From assembly GCF_008757455.1 (NCBI RefSeq), contig NZ_VCMV01000003.1, forward strand, positions 62,001 to 126,000: a DNA stretch of 64,000 nucleotides. Reading direction: 5' to 3'. Numbering within the stretch: the first letter of the stretch is position 1; each line of letters opens with the position of its first letter. This DNA comes from Microvirga brassicacearum (GTDB lineage: Bacteria; Pseudomonadota; Alphaproteobacteria; Rhizobiales; Beijerinckiaceae). The position numbers and the translations under genes are program-made. The notes under the pieces are model-generated. The model was given only the letters and a program-made list of their open reading frames with translations. It had not been told where the DNA came from and made no database searches. Positions 32,301-40,574 of this stretch are shown here, one piece after another.

Positions 32301-32876
32301 AAAGTCCGCGCGCGGGAGGCCGAGATCGTGCCTGGCGCGGATTCTTTGGCCGATGCGGTTGCGCGCTCGCTGTTCAAGCTCATGGCTTACAAGGATGAGT
32401 ACGAGATCGCGCGACTCTATACCGATGGCAGTTTCGCCAGGCAGGTGGAAACCACATTCGAGGGCGAGGATCTGCGCTACGAATTTCACCTCGCGCCACC
32501 GCTTCTGGCACGCAAGGATCCGACCACCGGTGTGCCGCGCAAGATGAGCTTCGGGCCGTGGATGCTGAAAGCCTTCGGCGTGCTGCGCCGCATGAAGGGG
32601 CTGCGCGGGACGCCCCTCGACATCTTCGGCTACACGCATGAGCGCCGCACGGAACGCCGGTCGATCCGGGATTTCGAGGTGCTGGTCGGCGAGATCATCG
32701 AGCAGCTGTCACCGGCCAATCACGCGACCGCCATTGGTCTTGCGGCTATCCCGCAGAAGATCCGCGGCTTCGGGCATATCAAGGAGCGCAACTTCACAGC
32801 CGCCAAGCTCGAAGAGGCGAAGCTGCTGGCACGTTTCCGAGGCCCTGACTTGTCGCTGCCGGTCGCCGCGGAATAG
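29376..32876 (+). CDS. Indolepyruvate:ferredoxin oxidoreductase, fused alpha/beta/gamma form
   Basis: 1166 aa, one of the large fused 2-oxoacid:acceptor oxidoreductases. The N-terminal part carries TGTQAVIRMLLMQRERDR and GFVSGYRGSPIGGLD. The TPP module is around residues 440-560 (FCSGCPHNT, GIGCHYMVQWM, GEGANWIGEAPF, NLGDGTYNHSG). A Cys-rich cluster region lies near 635-690 (CEACGDCSVQSNC, CNKDFSCVNGFCP). The gamma domain is near 720-850 (GVGGTGVVTIGAILGMAAHLEG). It oxidatively decarboxylates aryl-pyruvates or branched 2-oxoacids to acyl-CoA, feeding amino-acid catabolism. Complete, single gene, ending six bases before the convergent ung gene. Confidence 0.92.
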   Translation: MAAGQATFRDVSLDDKYDLTRDRVFITGTQAVIRMLLMQRERDRLAGLDTAGFVSGYRGSPIGGLDQNLWRARKWLEQSQLVFQPGLNEELAATAVWGSQQAEMRRDGKHDGVFGLWYGKGPGVDRSGDVFRHANMAGSSPHGGVLALMGDDHTAESSTVAHQSEFHFVDVMIPILNPAGVQEIIDYGLYGYAMSRFCGSWVAFKCVKENIESTASIDGSLDRVKIVLPDDFAMPPGGLNIRPRDGVLDQEARLQDYKRDAMMAFVRANNLNRMILSGGRQPKIGVITVGKSYLDVRQALDELGLDEVKANDMGLRLYKIACPWPISQAELIDFARGLDLVIVVEEKRSLIEVQLREELYGTANQPVCIGKKDESGHWLFPVKGALDPNDIAITLGERLLKYHNNDDLRGRVARLRQAQDVLAVTMDVATRTPHFCSGCPHNTSTKVPDGMRAYAGIGCHYMVQWMDRETDGFTQMGGEGANWIGEAPFSTRNHVFQNLGDGTYNHSGVLALRWAVDTKTNVTYKILFNDAVAMTGGQKHEGGLTVDMIARQVREEGVERIALVTDEPHKYSKTIRWPSGMTIHHRDALESVQRELAAIPGTTVLIYDQTCASEKRRRRKRGEYPDPDKRVIINDLVCEACGDCSVQSNCVAVQPVETEFGRKRQIDQSNCNKDFSCVNGFCPSFVTVHGAKIRKAVPETASSDGMTFKPLPDPVIPAIERTFNVIVTGVGGTGVVTIGAILGMAAHLEGKGLGMIDMAGLAQKGGAVYSHVRLANSQDDIHAIRVTAEAAHLVLGCDLVVTGTKKVLSAVKQGQTALIVNTAEVMPGDFTRNADFSLPVERLKRTIGKKGGTDAVSFVDATSIATALLGNAIAANMFMLGYAYQIGKVPLSGAALEKAIALNGEAVAMNLAAFTWGRRAAAEPGVIAATMSDLKAPTPSRVLSENLDQLVARRVEFLTAYQNARYAGRYRALVEKVRAREAEIVPGADSLADAVARSLFKLMAYKDEYEIARLYTDGSFARQVETTFEGEDLRYEFHLAPPLLARKDPTTGVPRKMSFGPWMLKAFGVLRRMKGLRGTPLDIFGYTHERRTERRSIRDFEVLVGEIIEQLSPANHATAIGLAAIPQKIRGFGHIKERNFTAAKLEEAKLLARFRGPDLSLPVAAE

Positions 32877-32882
32877 CATCGT

Positions 32883-33587
32883 CTATTCCAGCCGCCAATC
32901 AATCGGCTTCAGGCCGCGCGCTTCCAGCCAGTCATTCGCGCGGCTGAAGGGGCGCGTACCGCGGAAATCGCGCAGGCGGTTGAGCGGCGAGGGGTGTCCG
33001 GATTCGATCACTAGGTGCCTCGTGCGATCGACAAGCGTCGCGCGCTGCCGCGCTGGGCCACCCCATAGAAGAAAGACCACCGCGGATTGTCGGTCCGAGA
33101 CAGCCGCGACGGCCTGATCGACCAGCGCCGACCACCCGAATTTAAGGTGCGCGCCGGCCTGTCCGGCCTCCACCGTCAACGCCGTGTTGAGCAGGAGCAC
33201 CCCCTGCCGCGCCCAATCGCTGAGATCGCCGGCCCGGGGCATCGGAAGCTCCAGGTCGTCCGCCATCTCTGCCAGAATGGTACGCAACGAGGCCGGCAGA
33301 CGGCGGTTGCCGCGATACGAGAAGGCCAGGCCGTGGGCGTCGCCCGGGGTGGGGTAGGGGTCCTGCCCGAGAATTACGACTTTGACCGTGTCGAGGGGGG
33401 TGAGCCGAAGCGCGTTGAAGATCTGCGCCGGGCCGGGAAGGACCTGCGCGCCAGTGGCGACCATCGCGTCGACTTTGGCCGCGACAGCCTCGGCGCTGCC
33501 GTCCTTGAAAAAGGCGAGATCCTGCCAATCGCCGACCCGCCCACCGGCCTTGAATTCGGCGAGCGCCTGCGAGACGAGGCCATTCAT
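32883..33587 (-). CDS. ung: Uracil-DNA glycosylase
   Basis: 234 aa from ATG 33587, chosen because GAAAGG lies ten bases upstream; an in-frame ATG at 33641 would add 18 residues. Family-1 UNG motifs are complete: the catalytic GQDPYPTPGDAHGLAFS (water-activating Asp, D76 from this start), LLLNTALTVEAGQAGAH, the uracil-binding region VVFLLWGGPARQ and the DNA-intercalating HPSPLNRLRDFRG. It removes uracil from DNA in base-excision repair. It is convergent with the indolepyruvate oxidoreductase gene and divergent from the nucleotidase-like gene. Confidence 0.95.
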   Translation of the reverse strand: MNGLVSQALAEFKAGGRVGDWQDLAFFKDGSAEAVAAKVDAMVATGAQVLPGPAQIFNALRLTPLDTVKVVILGQDPYPTPGDAHGLAFSYRGNRRLPASLRTILAEMADDLELPMPRAGDLSDWARQGVLLLNTALTVEAGQAGAHLKFGWSALVDQAVAAVSDRQSAVVFLLWGGPARQRATLVDRTRHLVIESGHPSPLNRLRDFRGTRPFSRANDWLEARGLKPIDWRLE

Positions 33588-33829
33588 GGCGTCATAACCT
33601 TTCGGGCGGGGAAGCAGCTTCGTTTCTCCCGGCAAGACCATCGTTTTTCGAACGAACCATCGATTTGCGGGACGGGCAACGAGCGGTCCGATGGGCGGGC
33701 AAAACCTGCCACAAGCATGTGCGCGGTTCCGCTAGCGAACCCGTCGACAGATTGTTGCATGTGTGACACGCTAGCGCCCTAGGTTCCACAGCATTGCCTG
33801 TGAATCAACCCTATGAAGGACTCGCCAAC

Positions 33830-35338
33830 ATGCGCCCAAGCCGTCCCCTTTCCGCCATCCGCGCCGGCCTTTTCGGATTGTCGCTCCTCATGTCCGGCTC
33901 GGTGCTGGCACAGGAGGCGGTGACCCTTCGTTTCGTCCAGACCAACGACATCGATCGGATGGGTGCCGAGAAGGGACGCGGGGGCTTTGCCCGGCTCGCG
34001 ACGGTCGTCAAGGAGGAGCGCGCCAAGGGAAACGCTTTCTTCGTGCATGCGGGCGACACCATCTCGCCCTCGCTGCTTTCGGGCTTCGACAAGGGCGCGC
34101 ATATCATCGACATCCTGAACAAGATCGGGGTCGACGCGATGGCGCCTGGCAACCATGAATTCGACCTCGGACCGGAGGCGTTCCGCGCCCGCATGGCCGA
34201 GGCGAAATTCGACGTGCTGGCCACCAACATCATCGACGGCAACGGTCTCCCGGCCAACACGAAGCCCGATAAGGTCGTCGACGTTCAGGGCATCAAGGTC
34301 GCGTTTTTCGGCCTGACCACGGAAGACACGCCGATTGCGTCGAGCCCGGGCGACATCAAGTTCAGCTCGACGATCAACACCGCCCGCGCCAAGGCAAAAG
34401 AGCTCCGCGAAAAGGGTGCCGACATCGTGGTCGCCATTGCCCATACGCCGCTGGAAGTCGACATGATCATCGCGCGTTCGGCGGGCGTCGATGTCATCAT
34501 CGGCGGCCACGACGAGCACCTCTTGGCCTTCTATGACGGCAAGGTCGTCCTCACCGAATCGGAATCGCAAGGAAACTACGTCGTCATCACCGACCTGTCG
34601 GTCATGAAGGCGCAGAAAGACGGAAAGACGACGGTGACGTGGACGCCCGGCTTTCGCATCATCGACAGCGCCAATGTCAAACCGGATCCGGAAATCGAGG
34701 CGGTGGTGAAGGGCTATGAGGATAAGTTGTCCAAGGAGCTCGACATTGAAATCGGCCTCACCGAAACCCCGCTCGACAGCCGCCGCGCGACCGTCCGCGG
34801 AGGCGAAGCCGCCATCGGAAACCTTGTCGCTGATGCCCTGAAAGCGGCCGTGGGCGCGGACGTGGCGGTCACCAATGGCGGGGGGCTGCGCGCCGACAAG
34901 CAATATGAGGCGGGCCAGAAGCTGACCCGCCGCGATATTCTCTCCGAATTGCCGTTCGGCAACACCACCGTGCTGATGGAATTGAGCGGCGAGAAGCTCA
35001 AGGCGGCTCTCGAGAACGGGGTCAGTCAGGTGCGCGAACTCGGCGGCCGCTTCCCGCAGGTCTCCGGCCTGATGATCGAGGTGGACCTCAAGGAGCCGGT
35101 GGGCAGCCGCATCAAGTCGGTCAAGGTCAACGGCGAGCCGCTCGATCCGGCAAGGACCTACAAGCTCGCCACCAACGACTTCATGGCGCGCGGAGGCGAC
35201 GGCTATCGGGCCTTCATCGACGGAAAGCCGCTGGTCGACGTCGCCGCGAGCCAACTCATGGCGACGCAGGTCATCAATTACGTCGCCAAGGCGGGCAAGG
35301 TCGCGCCGAAGGTCGAGGGCCGCGTCGTCCTGCGCTGA
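33830..35338 (+). CDS. Periplasmic 5'-nucleotidase/UshA-like metallophosphoesterase
   Basis: 502 aa from ATG 33830 (AAGGA nine bases upstream). The signal peptide ends SVLAQ. The metallophosphatase half carries GDTISPS, PGNHEFD, VAIAHTPLEVD and GGHDEHLL. The C-terminal 5'-nucleotidase half has GNLVADALKAAVGADVAVTNGGGLRADK and LPFGNTTVLMELSG, then ATNDFMARGGDGYRAF. The first metal motif, usually TND-x-H, is TNDID here, so one ligand His is replaced by Asp. Proteins of this class release phosphate from nucleotides or sugar nucleotides in the periplasm. The exact substrate is open and activity may differ because of the altered ligand. Confidence 0.87.
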   Translation: MRPSRPLSAIRAGLFGLSLLMSGSVLAQEAVTLRFVQTNDIDRMGAEKGRGGFARLATVVKEERAKGNAFFVHAGDTISPSLLSGFDKGAHIIDILNKIGVDAMAPGNHEFDLGPEAFRARMAEAKFDVLATNIIDGNGLPANTKPDKVVDVQGIKVAFFGLTTEDTPIASSPGDIKFSSTINTARAKAKELREKGADIVVAIAHTPLEVDMIIARSAGVDVIIGGHDEHLLAFYDGKVVLTESESQGNYVVITDLSVMKAQKDGKTTVTWTPGFRIIDSANVKPDPEIEAVVKGYEDKLSKELDIEIGLTETPLDSRRATVRGGEAAIGNLVADALKAAVGADVAVTNGGGLRADKQYEAGQKLTRRDILSELPFGNTTVLMELSGEKLKAALENGVSQVRELGGRFPQVSGLMIEVDLKEPVGSRIKSVKVNGEPLDPARTYKLATNDFMARGGDGYRAFIDGKPLVDVAASQLMATQVINYVAKAGKVAPKVEGRVVLR

Positions 35339-35350
35339 TTGCCTATGAAT

Positions 35351-35381
35351 GAACCCGGGATTGGCATCCGCCCCCGGGTTC
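35351..35381 (+). terminator. Stem-loop after the 5'-nucleotidase gene
   Basis: GAACCCGGG (35351-35359) pairs perfectly with CCCGGGTTC (35373-35381) across a 13-nt loop, 13 bases after the stop codon. No T-run follows. Its presence argues against the most upstream start codon (35349) of the histidine kinase gene, which would lie at its foot. Confidence 0.55.
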
Positions 35382-35513
35382 GTTCGCCGTCCGACCGCCA
35401 AGAGGATGAAAAGGCTTTATGAATCCTCGCGCCCGCATTATCGATGTGACGATTGCCGAGGCCGCATCGCCTCGCCCACACCGAACGATCAGCAAAGCGG
35501 AGCGATCTCCCCC

Positions 35514-37748
35514 TTGAAGGCCTACCCGCGCACGGCAACCTCGAGTTTTCTCCGCAAGGCGCTGCGCCGGTCTTTCACCCGGGGCCGGGTGGCGTTCATC
35601 ATGGGATTGTTCGGGGTGGCCTTCATTGTCACCACCTTCGGCTACATCGCTCTCGAACAACGCGGCCGCCTCATTCAGCGCAACGCTGAGGAAATCGCCA
35701 GCAACGCCTTCTTTATGGCGGATCATGCCGCGCGGCTTTTCGAGGTGACCGATCTCACCTTGCGGCAGACCGCCGCGCTCGTCGAGGATGAGAGCTGGTA
35801 CACGATCGAGCCGTCGCGGCGTTTGTGGGAACAGATCAACGCCATCAAGGAAGCGCTCCCCTATATCGAGGATATCTGGCTCAATGATTCGAGCGGCCGG
35901 CTTCGTCTGACCTCGGCGAAGTTTCCCACCCCCGCTTCCGACGCATCGGACCGGGACGCGTTCCGCGAGCAGTCCAAATCGGACAAGGGCCTGTTTGTCG
36001 GGGAACCCATCACCGGACGGGTCACACGGCAGCCGACCTTCATGGTGAGCCGGCGGCTCGAATATCCGAACGCCACGTTTCGCGGCATTGTCTCGGTGAC
36101 GGTGGCGCTGAGCTATTTCGACGCTTACTGGGCCAAGTTGCGACTTCCCAAGCGAAGCCGCGTCACGCTGATGCGCGGTGGCGACGGGACCATTCTGGCG
36201 CAATATCCTCCACCTGCCGACAGGATATCGTTCGCCGCAAACGACAAGGCAGCATTTCAAAGAGCGGTCGCGGCGAATCCACAGTCGGGGACGTTCTTGT
36301 ACGACGACAGCGGAATCGCGCGGGAAGCCGCCTATCACAAGGTATCCGAGTTGCCGCTCTATATCGGCATCAGCATTCCGCAGGATTCATACTGGAATCC
36401 CTGGATCGCGCAGACGCGCCTTTATGGCGTCTTTGCGCTCATTGCATTTATTGCGCTCGTGGCACTGACGACCCTTGCGGGATGGCAGTTTCGCGAGCAG
36501 GCCGCAAATACCAGATTGCTGTCGGACGAGGTCGCATTGCGCACGGGCGAGTTGCAGTCCGAGACGGCCGCGCTCGAAGTTCTCAACCGGACCGGGACGA
36601 CGCTCGCGGGGGAGCTCGAGATCGACCACATCATGCGCAACGTCGTCGATGCAGCGGTGGAGCTGACGGGCGCGCAGGTCGGCGCATTCTTCTACCGGGC
36701 GAGCGCAATCGACGATACGGACGGCAGCGACGATGGTTTTGAATTGTATGCGCTGTCGGGGACCGCTCAGGAGGCGTTCCGCGAAACCTCGAGTTTGCGC
36801 GATACCAACGTGTTTTCGCCATCGCTTTCCATGGGAAAGATCGTACGCTCCAATGACATTCTGGCGGAAGCCGATGAGAACCAGGCATCGCCCTTCCGGC
36901 CCATGCCCGCAGGACGTTCCCCCATGCGCAGCTACATGGCGGTGCCGGTTGTCTCGCGAACGGGCAATATCAATGGCGTGCTGGTGTTCGGGCATGAAAG
37001 GACGCGCGTTTTCACCGAGCGCAGCGAGCGACTGATGCAGGGGCTGGCCGCGCAGGCCGCCATCGCGCTCGAGAATGGTCGGCTCTATCAGGCGGCGCAG
37101 TACGAGATCGAGGAACGCAAGCAATCCCAGGCCCAGCAATCGCTGCTCATCCGCGAGCTCCATCACCGGGTGAAGAACACGCTGGCCACCGTTCAAGCCG
37201 TTGTGGGGGCGACAGCGCGCTCGACCACCAACATCGATGATTTCTACGAGGCCTTCGTCGGCCGCATCATATCACTCGCCAACACCCATTCGCTCCTGAC
37301 CGAAGCCGTGTGGCAGACCGCGTCCCTTCGCGAGATTCTCGAGAAGGAACTGACACCTTATTACGACGACAGCGGCGAGCGCATCAAAATCGAAGGACCG
37401 ATGGTGGAATTGCCATCCGAGGCCGCGGTGCCAATCGGAATGGCGGTCCATGAGCTGACCACCAACGCCGCCAAGTATGGCGCATTGTCGGTCGATACGG
37501 GGCGGGTCTCGGTCCATTGGACGTCAGAACCCGAAGGGGACAGCATACGCCTCAAGCTGACCTGGATCGAGCGCAACGGCCCCCCGGTCACCGCGCCCAC
37601 CCGGCAGGGCTTCGGGTCGCGGCTGCTGCACCGGGTGCTGACGACCCAGCTCAATGCCCATGTGGAGATGGATTTCGATGAGACCGGCCTGCGTGTGTCC
37701 CTCGCCATGGTGCTGAGACAGGGCGGATTCCTGAACCCGGTCGCCTGA
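35514..37748 (+). CDS. HWE-family sensor histidine kinase with periplasmic sensor and GAF domain
   Basis: 744 aa if read from TTG 35514 (GGAG 11 bases upstream); frames from 35349 or 35406 lack a ribosome site and run through a hairpin. TM helix 1 is at about residues 23-47, a periplasmic dCache/PDC-like sensor at 50-300, TM2 at about 302-325, a GAF domain at about 350-510, then the kinase. The phospho-acceptor box is ELHHRVKNTLATVQAVVG, the N-box HELTTNAAKYGAL, and the family-naming Trp-Glu is in LTWIERNGPP. HWE kinases are frequent in alphaproteobacteria and often work with general-stress or light signalling. No response-regulator gene is adjacent, so the partner is unknown. Confidence 0.85.
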   Translation: MKAYPRTATSSFLRKALRRSFTRGRVAFIMGLFGVAFIVTTFGYIALEQRGRLIQRNAEEIASNAFFMADHAARLFEVTDLTLRQTAALVEDESWYTIEPSRRLWEQINAIKEALPYIEDIWLNDSSGRLRLTSAKFPTPASDASDRDAFREQSKSDKGLFVGEPITGRVTRQPTFMVSRRLEYPNATFRGIVSVTVALSYFDAYWAKLRLPKRSRVTLMRGGDGTILAQYPPPADRISFAANDKAAFQRAVAANPQSGTFLYDDSGIAREAAYHKVSELPLYIGISIPQDSYWNPWIAQTRLYGVFALIAFIALVALTTLAGWQFREQAANTRLLSDEVALRTGELQSETAALEVLNRTGTTLAGELEIDHIMRNVVDAAVELTGAQVGAFFYRASAIDDTDGSDDGFELYALSGTAQEAFRETSSLRDTNVFSPSLSMGKIVRSNDILAEADENQASPFRPMPAGRSPMRSYMAVPVVSRTGNINGVLVFGHERTRVFTERSERLMQGLAAQAAIALENGRLYQAAQYEIEERKQSQAQQSLLIRELHHRVKNTLATVQAVVGATARSTTNIDDFYEAFVGRIISLANTHSLLTEAVWQTASLREILEKELTPYYDDSGERIKIEGPMVELPSEAAVPIGMAVHELTTNAAKYGALSVDTGRVSVHWTSEPEGDSIRLKLTWIERNGPPVTAPTRQGFGSRLLHRVLTTQLNAHVEMDFDETGLRVSLAMVLRQGGFLNPVA

Positions 37749-37887
37749 TCGGGATCCTTTTCTCACGCAGGTGCCGGTTTTTGGAGACGCGACACGCCAT
37801 CGCGTTGCTCTCGAGCCCGGATCCCTTATTTAAAGCGACATCAAAGCGCGCGACCACTCGCAGGTTCGCTGCCGAGGGGCCCCGTCG

Positions 37888-38949
37888 ATGAATGAAAGTG
37901 TCAAGTTGAGCGGCATGCGCCAGGGTGTCTGCCCGGTGGATCACCCGACCGTCAAGGCGGGCCGGGTCGGCGTGCTGCTGGTCAATCTCGGAACGCCCGA
38001 GGGGACCGATTACTGGTCCATGCGGCGCTACCTGAAGGAGTTTCTATCCGACAAGCGCGTCATCGAAACCTCGCGCCTGCTGTGGTGGCCGATCCTCAAT
38101 CTGATCATTTTGACCAAGCGCCCGGGTCCCAAGGGCCGTGATTACGCGTCGATCTGGAACAACGAGCGCAACGAGGGGCCGCTCAAGACCATCACCCGCG
38201 CGCAGGCCGAAGATCTCGCCGGTCACCTCCAAGCTGTGGCAGGCGACAAGGTGTCGGTCGACTGGGCGATGCGGTACGGCAAACCGGCGATGCGCGAGCG
38301 CATCCAGGCGCTGATGGACGAGGGCTGCGATCGCATCCTGCTCGTGCCGCTTTATCCGCAATACGCCGCCGCCACCTCGGCGACCGTTTGCGATCATGCG
38401 TTCCGAGCCTTGATGGACATGCGCTGGCAACCATCGATCCGCGTGTCGCCGCCTTATCATGACGACCCGGTCTATATCGATGCCCTTGTCACGTCCATGA
38501 AGCGCGATCTCGCGAAACTACCGTTCGAGCCCGAAGTGGTGCTCGTGTCGTTTCACGGGGTGCCGAAGGAATATCTGTTGAAGGGCGATCCCTATCATTG
38601 CCAATGCGTCAAGACATGGCGGTTGATGCGGGAAGCGTTTGGCTGGCCGGCCGATCGATTCCGCATGAGCTTTCAATCCCGCTTCGGGAAAGCCGAATGG
38701 CTGCAGCCCTACACCGACAAGACCGTGCAGGCGCTGGCCGAAAGCGGCGTCAAGCGCATGGCGATCGTCGCGCCCGGGTTCACCGCGGATTGCCTCGAAA
38801 CCCTGGAAGAACTCGACGTGGAAAATCGCGAGATCTTCATGCATCACGGTGGTGAGCAATTCGCGTATCTTCCCTGCCTCAACGACAGCGAGGAGGGCAT
38901 GCGTGTGATCCGGCACGTTGCGGAACGCGAGCTTCAGGGCTGGATCTAG
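37888..38949 (+). CDS. hemH: Ferrochelatase
   Basis: 353 aa. Blocks: VLLVNLGTPEGTDYWSMRRYLKEFLSDKRVIE at the start, VPLYPQYAAATSATV, the metal-site His in VSFHGVPKEYLLKGDPYH, and the C-terminal FTADCLETLEELDVENREIF. It inserts Fe2+ into protoporphyrin IX, the last step of heme synthesis, at the membrane face. A GAGGGG motif lies upstream of the start. The N-terminal tail (about 25 residues before GRVGVLLVNLG) is somewhat long. The TAG stop codon is the first triplet of an intergenic repeat element. Confidence 0.95.
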   Translation: MNESVKLSGMRQGVCPVDHPTVKAGRVGVLLVNLGTPEGTDYWSMRRYLKEFLSDKRVIETSRLLWWPILNLIILTKRPGPKGRDYASIWNNERNEGPLKTITRAQAEDLAGHLQAVAGDKVSVDWAMRYGKPAMRERIQALMDEGCDRILLVPLYPQYAAATSATVCDHAFRALMDMRWQPSIRVSPPYHDDPVYIDALVTSMKRDLAKLPFEPEVVLVSFHGVPKEYLLKGDPYHCQCVKTWRLMREAFGWPADRFRMSFQSRFGKAEWLQPYTDKTVQALAESGVKRMAIVAPGFTADCLETLEELDVENREIFMHHGGEQFAYLPCLNDSEEGMRVIRHVAERELQGWI

Positions 38950-39040
38950 AGCCTGATCCGGCGAAGTGGATTCCGGTTCGCCGAAAGATCATGCGCCCAA
39001 CAAGGCGATAGAGCCGGATCAGATTCTGAATCCGACTCTA
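38946..39040 (-). repeat. Dispersed palindromic intergenic element, copy 2
   Basis: It is nearly identical to the reverse complement of 1991-2096. The outer ends read CTAGAG and CTCTAG. The hairpins CTGATCCGGCGAA/TTCGCCGAAAGATCA and AGAGCCGGATCAG/CTGAATCCGACTCT are seen. The TAG inside its left end is the hemH stop codon. It is in the opposite orientation to copy 1 relative to the upstream gene, so either end of the element can supply a stop codon. Confidence 0.87.
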
Positions 39041-39135
39041 GCGCATGATGCTCCAAGCCGTGGCGATCTAGGCGGATCCAGCGCTTTCGGATATTGCTTT
39101 GAGGCTCGCGCAACGAGCGGTTGCCAGGAGGCCTC

Positions 39136-40119
39136 ATGCCGTTTCTGATGGGTTTCGATATCTTCGTCGTGGCGTTCGTCATCCTGATCGTGCTGACGAT
39201 CGCCATGGGCGTGCGCACGGTGCCCCAAGGTTATGCCTACACGGTTGAACGCTTCGGGCGTTATTCCCGTACGCTCGGCCCCGGTCTCGGCCTCATCGTT
39301 CCTTACGTGGAGAAGATCGGCAAGCGCGTGAATGTCATGGAGCAGGTGCTCGATGTTCCGAGCCAGGAGGCCTTCACGCGAGACAATGCGGGCGTCACCA
39401 TCGATGCCGCGGCCTTCTACCAGATCCTCGATGCGGCGCGCGCGTCCTATGAGGTCTCCAACCTCAATCAGGCGCTTCTGGTCCTCACAATGACCAATAT
39501 CCGCACGGTGGTCGGCTCCATGGATCTCGACCAGTTGCTGTCTCACCGCGACGAGATCAACGAGAAGCTCCTGCGCGTCCTCGATGCTGCGGCCTCGCCG
39601 TGGGGCGCCAAGGTCACCCGCGTCGAGATCAAGGATATCCTGCCGCCAGCCGATCTTGCCGGTGCCATGGCGCGCCAGATGAAGGCCGAACGGGAGAAGC
39701 GCGCTGCCGTGCTCGAAGCCGAGGGTTTGCGGCAGGCCGAGATCCTGCGCGCTGAGGGCGACAAGCAGGCGCAAATCCTCTCCGCCGAAGGCCGGAAGGA
39801 AGCAGCCTTCCGCGATGCGGAGGCGCGCGAGCGACAGGCGGAAGCTGAAGCGAAGGCGACCACCATGGTCAGCGATGCGATCACGCGCGGCGATCTGTCG
39901 GCCGCGAACTTCATCGTCGCCGAGAAATACATCGAAGCTTTGCGCGCCATGGCGACGGCGCCGAACCAGAAGGTGGTGATCGTGCCGATCGAGGCCGCCG
40001 GTCTGGCGGGCACGCTCGGCGGCATCGCCGAATTGACGAGAGCCGTCTTCGGCGAAGGCGGCGCCAGCTCCCGTCCGGCTCGCACCGTGCCAGCCGTCGG
40101 CGGGCAGGCGCGCTCATGA
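39136..40119 (+). CDS. SPFH-domain membrane protein (stomatin/paraslipin type)
   Basis: 327 aa from ATG 39136 with AGGAGG upstream. One N-terminal helix (about 5-27, FDIFVVAFVILIVLTIAMGV), the SPFH core with VPQGYAYTVERFGRYSRTLGPGL, then MDLDQLLSHRDEINEKLL. A long Ala/Glu/Arg coiled coil (about 180-245, QMKAEREKRAAVLEAEGLRQAE) follows, then a C-terminal ITRGDLSAANFIVAEKYIEAL. These proteins form oligomeric membrane-domain scaffolds and are usually encoded with NfeD, as here: the next gene overlaps by four bases. Confidence 0.93.
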   Translation: MPFLMGFDIFVVAFVILIVLTIAMGVRTVPQGYAYTVERFGRYSRTLGPGLGLIVPYVEKIGKRVNVMEQVLDVPSQEAFTRDNAGVTIDAAAFYQILDAARASYEVSNLNQALLVLTMTNIRTVVGSMDLDQLLSHRDEINEKLLRVLDAAASPWGAKVTRVEIKDILPPADLAGAMARQMKAEREKRAAVLEAEGLRQAEILRAEGDKQAQILSAEGRKEAAFRDAEARERQAEAEAKATTMVSDAITRGDLSAANFIVAEKYIEALRAMATAPNQKVVIVPIEAAGLAGTLGGIAELTRAVFGEGGASSRPARTVPAVGGQARS

Positions 40120-40565
40120 TCGCGAACGCCATCGTCAGTCTCGGCCCGTGGGCGTGGATCATCGTCGGGATCGTACTCATCGGCATCGAGCTTCTCGCGC
40201 CCGGCGTGTTCTTTATCTGGCTCGGCCTTGCGGCGATCGCGACGGGTGTGCTCGACGCGGCATTCGACCTGTCATGGCAGCTTGCGGCGCTGATTTTCGC
40301 GGTGTTGGCGGTGGCGGCGGTCGGTTTCGGCCGCACCCTTGCGCGGCCAAGCGCGCAGCACGACACGGAAGCGGCGTCTCTCAATCATCGCGGCGAGTCG
40401 CTCGTGGGACGCGTATTCACGCTCGAAACCGGCATCGTCGACGGAGCCGGGCGTATTCGCGTGGATGACAGTTCGTGGCGGGTGACCGGACCGGAAAGAC
40501 CAGTCGGTGCGCAAGTCCGCGTCGTGCGGATCGAAGGCACGACTTTGGTGGTGGATGACGCGTAG
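40116..40565 (+). CDS. NfeD-family membrane protein
   Basis: 149 aa, start overlapping the SPFH stop codon (ATGA). Two or three helices lie in the first 75 residues (WAWIIVGIVLIGIELLAPGVFFIWLGLAAIATGV and WQLAALIFAVLAVAAVGF). A C-terminal OB-fold domain begins at about residue 90 (SLVGRVFTLETGIVDGAGRIRVDDSSWRV, ending VRIEGTTLVVDDA). NfeD short forms partner stomatin-like proteins in membrane quality control. Convergent with the kdsD gene ten bases further on. Confidence 0.92.
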   Translation: MIANAIVSLGPWAWIIVGIVLIGIELLAPGVFFIWLGLAAIATGVLDAAFDLSWQLAALIFAVLAVAAVGFGRTLARPSAQHDTEAASLNHRGESLVGRVFTLETGIVDGAGRIRVDDSSWRVTGPERPVGAQVRVVRIEGTTLVVDDA

Positions 40566-40574
40566 CTCGACGTC

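Noticed and set aside
37751..37825. GGGATCC/GGATCCC inverted pair before hemH
   Set aside because: Arms of only seven bases with more than 60 bases between them; likely chance.
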